Assembly (NCBI RefSeq): GCF_042186555.1
Contig: NC_133331.1
Location: 2,539,395 to 2,603,394 of the forward strand
Source of the DNA: Aquarana catesbeiana
Taxonomy: Eukaryota > Chordata > Amphibia > Anura > Ranidae
DNA: 64,000 bases
Direction: 5' to 3'
The notes below the pieces were generated by a model. It worked only from the letters and a program-made list of their open reading frames with translations. It did not search any database and was not told the origin of the DNA. The position numbers were made by a program, and so were the translations under genes. Positions 56,008 to 64,000 of the stretch are shown one piece after another. The number at the start of each line of letters is the position of its first letter. Positions within the stretch are counted from its first letter, which is position 1.

Positions 56008-56394
56008 AGACCCCTTTCACACTGGGGCGGTTTGCAGGCGTTATTGCGCTAAAAATACCGCCCCAAAACAGCCCCCGCTGTTTGTTCAGTGTGAAAACCC
56101 GAGGGCTTTCACGCTGAAGCGGTGCGCTGGCAGGGGAAGAAAAAAATCTCCTGCAAGCCGCATCTTTGGAACGGTGTATTCACCGCTCCTGCCCACTGAA
56201 ATCAATGGGACAGCGCGGCTATACCGCGGTAATACCGCAGCTATAGCCGCGCTGTACGTGTGGTTTTAACCCTTTTTCGGCCGCCAGCAGGGGGTTAAAA
56301 CCGCACCGCTAGCGGCCGAATACCGCGGTAAAACAGCGCTAAAAATAGAGCTGTTTTACCGCCGACGCCCCCTACCACCCCAGTGTGAAAGCAG
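56008..56394. mobile_element. MITE family D (copy 2)
   Basis: Counterpart of 6616-7021; about 20 bp shorter where copy 1 has GAAGGAGCGGTGTATTC. It keeps CTTTCACACTGGGGCGG, a more canonical terminus than copy 1. Confidence 0.85.
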
Positions 56395-56505
56395 ACTTAT
56401 TGAAGGATAAATAGAACACATAACCACTTGAGGTTTTTTTTTTGCTCTGTAGAAGGGGTTATAGCCCCCAAAACCCGTCAACTGGTTAAAGATGTTTGTT
56501 TAGAC

Positions 56506-56653
56506 CAGGGGGAGGCAACCTGGGGCCCTCCATCTATTGCAGAACTACAAGTCCCATCATGCCTCTGGGGGTAATTGTAACTGCCAGCCTTGCATTGCCT
56601 GATGGGAAATGTAGATCCACAACAGCTGGAGGGGCCCAGGTGACCTACCCCTG
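56506..56653. mobile_element. hAT-like MITE family B with perfect 8-bp target duplication (copy 2)
   Basis: CAGGGG...CCCCTG flanked by GTTTAGAC at 56,498-56,505 and 56,654-56,661. Counterpart of 7130-7277. Confidence 0.92.
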
Positions 56654-56764
56654 GTTTAGACCATGAGTGCCATCGTGTTGAAGACCTCGCTTTCTTGAGT
56701 TTACGTACAATAATGTCACATCCTTTGCTTTTGCAAGTTTGTATGCTTTTTTCCTTTAATAAAG

Positions 56765-57035
56765 AGCTGCTGATGAAACAAAAAGGGCGCAAAGGCCTAG
56801 TGCAAGAAAAAAGAAAAAAAAGAAAAAAAAAAGAAGAGACTCACAAAAGCGTTGTACATAAACTCAAGAACCAAAGTTCAACAGAAAAATAGTCCTAGTC
56901 AAACAAAAACCCAGCTAACACGTTTCGGGGCATATACCCCCTTTTTCACAGCAAAACGCAAGTGTTTATGTGCTTTATTTATGCTTTAGTCAAGTGCTGT
57001 TGATAAAACAAAAAGGGTGCAACGGCCTAGTGCAC
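56765..57035. mobile_element. Foldback family M member (copy 2)
   Basis: Counterpart of 7380-7665, with AACACGTTTCGGGGCATA core. Confidence 0.55.
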
Positions 57036-57410
57036 ATATGTCAAACACAAGGCTCGCGGGCCGAATGCAGCCCTTCAGACCTTGCCATATGGCCCCCACA
57101 CCCAGTTCTTCAGCCGGAACTCCATTGCACCACCTCGGGCCCTCCGCCTCTGCTCCCCGCTGTCACTTGTGAAACACAGAAGCCTTTAGTGTTTACAAGG
57201 GACAGCTTTGCCCTCAGTGGCTCCCAGATCTAACAGATTCCTGCACACACTTACAGTGGGGCACAGCGGAGACAGATTGCCAGAATCTGAGTGAGAAAAC
57301 AATCTCCCTGCAAATATACGGGTAGTAGAGCCACCTACACAGGGAGGTACTAGAGCCAGGCCAGTTAAGTGAAAGATGCGAGGAAGCTTTGTGGGGAGGG
57401 GTTGCAAACT

Positions 57411-58045
57411 GTGCATAGTGCACCCTTAAACCCTGCACACCCCTGAATGCGGCACCCTGGACGTAGCGCACCCCTGGACTCTGCACATGTGTTAGTCCTG
57501 CACTCCACACGCAATGCACCCCTGCACTCCGTACATGTTGTAGTCCTGAACTCTGCAAATAATGCTCTCCTGAACCCTGCACTCTGTACGCCATGCACCC
57601 CTGGACCCTGCACATGTGTTAGTCCTGAACTCTGCACGCAATGCACTCCTGGGCCCTGCACATGTGTTAGTCCTGAACTCTGCACGCCATGCACCCCTGG
57701 GCCCTGCACATGTGTTAGTCCTGAACTCTGCACGCCATGCACCCCTGGACCCTGCACATGTGTTAGTCCTGAACTCTGCACGCAATGCACTCCTGGGCCC
57801 TGCACATGTGTTAGTCCTGAACTCTGCACGCCATGCACCCCTGGGCCCTGCACATGTGTTAGTCCTGAACTCTGTACGCAATGCACTCCTGGGCCCTGCA
57901 CTCCGTACGTGTTGTAGTCCTGAACTCTGCAAATAATGCTCTCCTGAACCCTGCACTCTGTACGCCATGCACCCCTGGACCCTGCACACAATGCACTCCT
58001 GGGCCCTGCACTCCGTACGCGTTGTAGTCCTGAACCCTGCAGGTA
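57411..58045. repeat. Expanded CATGTGTTAGTCCTGAACTC minisatellite
   Basis: Counterpart of 8041-8305, enlarged by six or seven ~48-bp units (57,610-57,900) with alternating CACGCAATGCACTCCTGGGC and CACGCCATGCACCCCTGG types. A second copy of the AATAATGCTCTCCTGAACCC unit at 57,922 shows that a multi-unit block was duplicated. Period 48 keeps frames open in both directions; not coding. Confidence 0.95.
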
Positions 58046-58136
58046 GCTCACTCCAGATACAACCAGCCCTTTTGAGGGCAACCATACGGCTGATACGGCC
58101 CGTGATGAAATGGAGAAATTTGACACCCCTGGCCTG

Positions 58137-58169
58137 GTGCATCATCAACAGCACTTTATTAAAGCATTG

Positions 58170-58205
<36 letters not shown>

Positions 58206-58400
58206 AGAAGTACATACTCACAAAGCAATGGATATAACAGTGTTGTATGTAAACTTAAGAACCAGAGGTCTTCAACACAAAACAATACTCCTAGTCCAAA
58301 CCATGAACCAGCTGATGGGGATATACCCCCCTTCTTCAGAGCACTCAAGCAGGTATGTACGCTTAGAATTTTATTATAGTGCTGTTGATAATGCACTAAG
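58137..58400. mobile_element. Foldback family M member (copy 2)
   Basis: Counterpart of 8389-8653 with TGCATCATCAACAGCACT / AGTGCTGTTGATAATGCA ends. Confidence 0.75.
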
Positions 58401-58401
58401 C

Positions 58402-58556
58402 CAGTGATGGTGAACCTCAGCACCCCAGATGTTTGGAACTACATTTCCCATGATGCTCATGCACTCTTCCCATAATGCTCAACTACACTGCAGAGTACAA
58501 GAGCATCATGGGAAATGTAGTTCTAAACATCTGGGGTGCCCAGGTTCACCATTACT
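58402..58556. mobile_element. Palindromic MITE family C (copy 2)
   Basis: Counterpart of 8655-8788. It includes CATGCACTCTTCCCATAATG, a loop segment absent in copy 1. Confidence 0.88.
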
Positions 58557-58947
58557 TATATTAGGACACAGTGGCTGTGCTCATGCAGCCGTGTGACCCA
58601 ACAAATGAATAGGGCATTTGCATCAATGCAACAGCTGTGCATCCCCATACTGATTAAAAAAAAAAAAAAAAGCCCTGCACAGGAGCTGCATTGTCCGTGT
58701 CCCATGTGAATGGGCCCCTTATTCTTCTATCTCTGGAGTTCCCACAGCAAAGTTGGGCTTTAAAACCAAAACTAAAAACAAACCAAGCAGAGACTAAGCT
58801 AAGCAAACTCGATAAGCACTCGGCGAAAATAAGGAGATTTATTTTGCAAGGAAAACACAAACTCTTATAACATTAGACCTGAGATGATGCGGAAGAACAA
58901 GCGACATTTGAAGGATTATTGGCACACATCCAATAAAGAGAACCTAC

Positions 58948-59112
58948 CTTGAAGGCCACTGTTCAACATGACTTCAATTTCACCATCACTGCCCGGGGAG
59001 GAAGGTTCCAGTCCAGAAGCCATTTCTGAAAGAACACAACGGCACGACGTCAAAGCAGAGGCTGCGATCCGGGGAATGCTGGAGAGGTCACTGTCTGTCA
59101 CAGGAGAGGAGG
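58948..59112 (-). CDS. Candidate internal coding exon (copy 2)
   Basis: Counterpart of 9183-9347: same acceptor and donor, frame intact, one residue different (Cys for Phe). If a gene exists, its exon is duplicated here too. Same caveats. Confidence 0.28.
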
Positions 59113-59205
59113 CTGCAATTCAAACAAACCACACCATGGAGTTAAGAAACGCAGGTAAAGCCACAGACATCTTATTCAAGAGGCAACAGCAACGTTCGTC
59201 TAAGT

Positions 59206-59353
59206 CAGGGGGAGGCAACCCAGGGCCCTCCAGCTGTTGTGGAACTACATTTCCCATGAGGCATTGCAAATCTGGCAGTTACAATTACTCCCAGAGGCCT
59301 GATGGGGCCCTCCAGTTGTTGCAGAACTACAAGTCCCAGGTTGCCTCCCCCTG
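59206..59353. mobile_element. hAT-like MITE family B (copy 2)
   Basis: Counterpart of 9441-9588 with flanks GTCTAAGT / GTCTAAGA. Confidence 0.9.
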
Positions 59354-59358
59354 GTCTA

Positions 59359-59719
59359 AGAGCCCTTTCACACTGGAGCGGGGGGGCGGCGTCGGCGGTA
59401 AAACGCCATTATTAGCGGCGTTTTACTGTCGGTATGCGGCCGCTAGCGGGGCGGTTTTACCCCCCGCTAGCGGCCGAGAAAGGGTTAAATACCACCGCAA
59501 AGGGTGGCGCTTTGCCGGCGGTATAGCCGCGCCGTCTCCTTCACCGCTCCAAAGATGCTGCTAGCAGGACTTTTTTTTACCGTCCTACCAGCGCACCGCT
59601 CCAGTGTGCAAGCCCTCGGGGCTTTCACACTGGAATGCAAGCAGCGGCACTTTCGGGTCAGTTTGCAGGCGCTATTAGCGCAATAGCGCCTGCAAACCGC
59701 CCCAGTGTGAAAGGGCTCT
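59359..59719. mobile_element. MITE family D (copy 2)
   Basis: Counterpart of 9594-9954. Right end CCAGTGTGAAAGGGCTCT mirrors the left end perfectly, where copy 1 has one base changed. Confidence 0.88.
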
Positions 59720-60279
59720 AAGTGTGCTTCACTCATTAAGAGCCTACAGATCAGGGTCACTGCTGGAAATGCCTACGGGGCTTGTTCACACTCGCTTTGG
59801 TCTCCACATTGCATCCCCCCAGAACCCTGTGTGCATTGCATGTTGTTGTGGGGCGCTCACACAGATGCCCCATTGGACAGGCTTTCAACAAGCTTCAAGA
59901 AGTTCTGAAGCCTGCTAGCAGCTTGCTGAAAGTGGCAATCAGCACTCCTATTAGGATCTGTGTTTAACATTTACAAACTGGAGCTGAATGGCACTTTAAA
60001 AGCTTCCAACAAATCTTGCTGAAATTTCTGCAAATGCTTTGTCATAGTCTGCTGGTCACACGGCTCTGATACCAGCTGAGACAATCTTCACAAGATTACA
60101 TTGAAGAACCATGAATCCTGGATACCCAACCCATACATCAGGAGGCCTAAAGCACAACAGCTGTGATCACATTAATGAAGATCAGGTGATCTGAGCTTCA
60201 GGAGCTCTTCATTCAAGGATGGCTGTATGTGCTTTCACTGACTATAGATAAAGCTTTGAAGCCGTAGAAAACCGCAATC

Positions 60280-60725
60280 TGCAAGACAACGGCATAATGT
60301 GTGGGGTGCAATGCATACAAAATACTTACCTTAGAACAAAGCCCTCCATCACCGCTGACAGGGCTTCCATCTTCACACGGTCTTCCTTCTTGGTTCGCAT
60401 GCTCGAGCCATCTGATTGGCCGAGCTGTGATGACGTCACTCCCGCTGCACAGAGCTCTGAAGGGACGGTACGGGTATGCTGTCCCTTCAGATTGCACGTG
60501 TCAGTGATATCACCAGCTGCATTCAGTGTGAATATCTCCTAAACTGTGCAAGCTTAGGAGGTCTTCACAGTGCCTACAGGTATCCTCGTCACAGGCGCCC
60601 CCCCATAGGCGTCCTGCATAACAGGCATCCCCCATAGGCGTCCTCCATAACAGGCATCCCCCATAGGCGTCCCTAGCACAGGCATCCCCCAGCACAGGCT
60701 CACCTGTAGGTATCTGTGCCTAAAA
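60280..60725. repeat. Family I repeat (copy 2)
   Basis: Counterpart of 10,515-10,965, including the embedded CATCCCCCATAGGCGTC units at 60,590-60,710. Confidence 0.75.
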
Positions 60726-60924
60726 AATGCCTCCCATGCTGCCCGAATGTGAAAGCTGGAGTGCTTTCACACTGGGGCAGTGCGCTTGCGGGACATTAGA
60801 AAAAGTTCTGCAAGCAGCATCTTTGTGGCAAAACACCCCTGCCCACTGCAACACTGGCATTTTTAACCCCTTCTGCCGCTAGCGGGAGTTAAAAGTGCCC
60901 CATTAGCTGCCCCAGTGTGAAAGG

Positions 60925-61297
60925 GGTCTCACCCGTAGGCACTCCCCCCCCCCCCCCCCCCCATCACAGGCTCACCCGTTGGCGCCCCCCCATCACAGGC
61001 TCACCCGTAGGGCCCCCCCCCCCCCCCATCACAGGCTCACCCGTAGGCGCCCCCCCCACCCAATCACAGGCTCACCTGTAGGCGCCCCCCCCATCACAGG
61101 CTCACCCGTAGGCGCCCCCCCCCCCCCCATCACAGGCTCACCCGTAGGCGCCCCCCCCCCCCCCCCATCACAGGCTCACCCGTAGGCGCCCCCCCCCCCC
61201 CCCATCACAGGCTCACCCGTAGGCGCCCCCCCCCCCCCCATCACAGGCTCACCCGTAGGCGCCCCCCCCCCCCCCCATCACAGGCTCACCCGTAGGA
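60925..61297. repeat. C-run minisatellite (copy 2, expanded)
   Basis: About ten ATCACAGGCTCACCCGTAGG units with C-runs; counterpart of 11,160-11,430 with extra units and one short-C-run class (near 60,985 and 61,085). Confidence 0.92.
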
Positions 61298-61611
61298 CAC
61301 AGATCTTAAATTGGAGTGCTGATTGCCACTTTAATCAAGCTGCTGGCACACTTCAGAACTTCTTGAACCTTGGTGAAAACCTGCTGAAGCCTATCAGCAG
61401 CTTACTTAACCACAGAGCACTTAAACCCCCCTTTCCTAACCAGACCAATTTTCAGCTCTGTCACACTTTGAATGACAATTACTCAGTCATGTAACACTGT
61501 ATCTCTGAAAATTTACTATTTGAGACCCCCAACAAGCCAGGAAAGTATAAATACCCTCCAAATGACCCCCTTTTTCTGGAAAGTAAACATTCCAATGTAT
61601 TTAGTAAGAGG

Positions 61612-62304
61612 TAGAGCTGCACAATTAAAATCGTAAAAAAAAATTGTGATCTCGATTCAACCCCCCTGACTATTTCTATTGCAGAGGATTCTTTCATATA
61701 ATAAGTGGAGAGACATATCTGCTCATTCAGCTGTCAAAAGAAAACATCTGGGCAGTCTGCCAAGTTTTTAACAGGAAACACTGTAACTCTTCCTTCTTAC
61801 ATCAAAGGGATAAACTATGTGAAAAAAAATCCAGGCAGTCTGCCAAGTTTTTAACATGAAACATTGTAACTAACTCTTCCTTCTTAGATCAAAGTGATAA
61901 ACTGCTTGAAAAAAAAAAAAATCCAGGCAGTCTGCCAAGTTTTTAAAATGCAGGACGTTTAACCACTTAAAAAGTCTAAATCTTTTTCTCACACTTAAGT
62001 TAAAATCAATATTTTTTTTCTAGAAAAATTACTTGGAACCCCCAAACATTATATATATTTTAGTAGAGACCCTCAGGAATAAAATGTCAATTGCTGCAAT
62101 ATTTTATGTCACACTGTATTTGCCCAGCCGTTCTTTCAAACGCAATTTTTTGGGAAAAAATACACATTTTTAATGAATTGAAAAAAATGGGCTTACTTTT
62201 TTTTTTTTTTAATGTAAAAAATTATGTTACGCCGCGAGAATCTTGATCTATCTTCTAAGCAAAAAAATCGTGATTCTCATTTTAGCCAGAATCGTGCAGC
62301 TCTA
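61612..62304. mobile_element. Non-autonomous hAT element (copy 2), 693 bp
   Basis: Same ends and same GTAAGAGG duplications (61,604-61,611 and 62,305-62,312) as 11,744-12,448. Small internal deletions in the first tandem unit. Confidence 0.93.
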
Positions 62305-62751
62305 GTAAGAGGCATGGTGAGTTTTTTGAAGTTGTAATTTTTTCCCACAATTCTTTGCAAAATAGATTTTTTTCCCCCCCACAAAATTGTCATACTATCA
62401 GGCTATTTCTCACACACTGCATGTGCATAGCACAAATTACACCCCAAAATACATTCTACTACTCCTCCCGAGTATGGCGATACCACGTGTGAGAGACTTT
62501 TACACAGTCTGGCCACATACAGAGGCCCAACATGTAGGGAGCACCTTCAGGTGTTCCAGGAGCATAAATTACACATCTCATTTCTTGACTACCTCTTGTA
62601 CTTTTGAAGGCCCTGGAGCACCAGAACAATGGAAAATGTCCACAAAAATGACCCCATTTTGGAAAGAAAACACCCCAACGTATAATCTATGAGGCAATGA
62701 GTCTTTTGAACGTGTCATTTTTTTCCACAAGTATTTGGAAAATGTGGAAAG

Positions 62752-62800
<49 letters not shown>

Positions 62801-63030
62801 AAAAAAAACGCATTGTTTACACAAAGTTGTCCATTTATACATTTCTAACCCATAGCATATACGTAGAAAAATTACATCCCAAAATAGATTCTCCTACTCC
62901 TCCCGAGTACGGCAATACCACGTGGGAGACTTCTACAGCCTGGCCAGAGGCCCAAAATGCAGGGAGCACCTTCAGGTGTTCTAGGGGCATACATTTCTCA
63001 AATCCAATTTGACTACCTATTACACTTTTG
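62305..63030. repeat. Family F repeat, right part (copy 2)
   Basis: Counterpart of 12,449-13,150. The A-run is longer here (about 62,752-62,798). Confidence 0.7.
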
Positions 63031-63039
63031 TGAGACACC

Positions 63040-63430
63040 ATAGTTGGATGGATAAGCATGGTTGAGCCATAAATGTGGATGGATGGGATGGCTGAGTGTG
63101 GCTGGATGAGTATGACAGAGGGATGGCAGAGTATGGATGGTGAGTATTGCCAAGTATGGATGGATGAGCATGGATGGATGAGTATTGCCGAGTATGGATG
63201 GATGAGCATGGATGGATGAGTATTGCCGAGTATGGATGGATGAGCATGGATGGATGAGTATTGCCGAGTATGGATGGATGAGCATGGATGGATGAGTATT
63301 GCCGAGTATGGATGGATGAGTATGACAGAGGGGTGGTAGAGTATGGATGGTGAGTATTGCAGAGTATGGATGGATGAGCATGGATGGATGAGTACGACAG
63401 AGGTATGGCTGAGTATGGATGGATGGATGA
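63040..63430. repeat. GGATGGATGAGTATGG minisatellite (copy 2)
   Basis: Counterpart of 13,158-13,640 with four consecutive ATGAGCATGGATGGATGAGT / ATTGCCGAGTATGG dimers not seen in that order in copy 1. Confidence 0.92.
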
Positions 63431-63624
63431 GGCTGCAATGGGCACAGAGCAGTGCTGCAGGCACTATAGATCCAGCCCGCTGCACCCGATCTCTTCGCTC
63501 ACACTGTACCGATCGGTACAGAGAGGGGATCCGGACATGACGCCGGTTTGTTTACAAGCGATTGCTTCGTCACGTGGTAAACAATGGCTGTCAGCGGACA
63601 TGTACCGTGATGCGCCGGGTCCTC

Positions 63625-63684
63625 TGGCTCCCATGTACAGCTGCACCAGATCCTACACTCTCCAGTTTTAGTAAATCTTCCCCT
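63625..63684. mobile_element. MITE family A fragment (copy 2)
   Basis: Counterpart of 13,834-13,893. Confidence 0.75.
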
Positions 63685-64000
63685 ACTCCCTTGCAAATAT
63701 GGATTTCAGCGGAAACAGTGTTGATTGCAAAGGTGATCAAAAACAATTAAAAAGGAGGAAGGATCAGTAGTACTACGATCAATAGTGGGGGAAACATGCA
63801 GATACTCATTTGATCAATCAGAAAAAATAAAAAATCCATAACATTCCGCCACAGCCAATCGACTTACTCCTCCTGAAATCTGTCAGTAGCTCACTATGTT
63901 GATCTATTAGAGGATCTGCGGTTTATGATTTTTATTCAAATCGATCATTTTAGCTGCATGGTGTGAACGATCAGTGTGGGGCCACCTCGTTTTCCCTGAC

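Larger units (their letters stand above)
50732..64000. repeat. Large segmental duplication, copy 2 (continues beyond the window)
   Basis: Direct repeat of 105-14,209. Shares every transposon and target duplication except the 245-bp MITE at 3441. Relative to copy 1 it has a shorter (CA)-rich array, lacks a ~40-bp hairpin in family E, lacks 19 bp after the first family B element, and has more units in the arrays at 57,411 and 60,925. Confidence 0.95.

Noticed and set aside
57365..58154. 253- and 220-codon minus frames (VQSSGLTHVQGPG type)
   Set aside because: Arise from the expanded 48-bp minisatellite, absent as long frames in copy 1.

Overview
The window looks like eukaryotic intergenic or intronic DNA, most likely from a ranid (true) frog. 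This rests on recognising many high-copy repeat families I associate with Rana/Lithobates-type genomes: palindromic elements with ends like CCCTTTCACACTGG, the CAGTGATGGTGAACC hairpin element, the 'TTTACTAAAACTGG...CCAGTTTTAGTAAA' MITE, Harbinger-like elements starting TGCCCCGTACACACGG, and roughly 1 kb elements ending CTGAAGTGGTTAA. No database search was possible. I find no complete protein-coding gene. The long open frames are by-products of tandem repeats whose period is a multiple of 3, or whose units carry no stop codon in any frame. Three weak exon or promoter candidates are listed with low confidence.

Layout. (1) 105-14,209 and 50,732-64,000 are two directly repeated copies of one 13-14 kb segment. 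They share the same nested transposons, and long stretches differ by only single bases. The second copy runs off the end of the window. They differ in a (CA)-rich array (about 1.48 kb versus 0.51 kb), a 245-bp MITE found only in copy 1, a ~40-bp hairpin lost from copy 2, and extra minisatellite units in copy 2. (2) 14,210-17,250 holds a degenerate 26/52-bp minisatellite followed by a homogeneous 28-bp minisatellite. (3) 17,290-17,812 is a CpG-rich block that could be a promoter and first exon on the minus strand. (4) 17,813-30,725 is a 13-kb, pyrimidine-rich satellite field with a higher-order structure: a TCCCATAATA cluster, a unique linker, a 31/34-bp array and a 39-bp array recur four times. 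A Harbinger-type MITE with TTA target duplications sits inside it. (5) 31,041-32,428 is a 92-bp tandem repeat. (6) 32,541-42,256 is dispersed repeats plus a 38-bp G-rich and a 36-bp minisatellite. (7) 42,257-42,756 is a 500-N scaffold gap. (8) 42,880-44,160 is a C-rich minisatellite carrying the E-box palindrome GGGCACGTGCCC about 37 times. (9) 44,690-50,660 contains a foldback element with a near-perfect 157-bp palindrome, a 5'-truncated LINE, and C-rich minisatellites.

No operons or gene pathways are visible. The interest lies in genome structure: nested transposons with readable target-site duplications, at least a dozen different minisatellites in 64 kb, several of them growing inside or beside older transposons, and a large recent duplication that may be real or an unpurged second haplotype joined across the gap.
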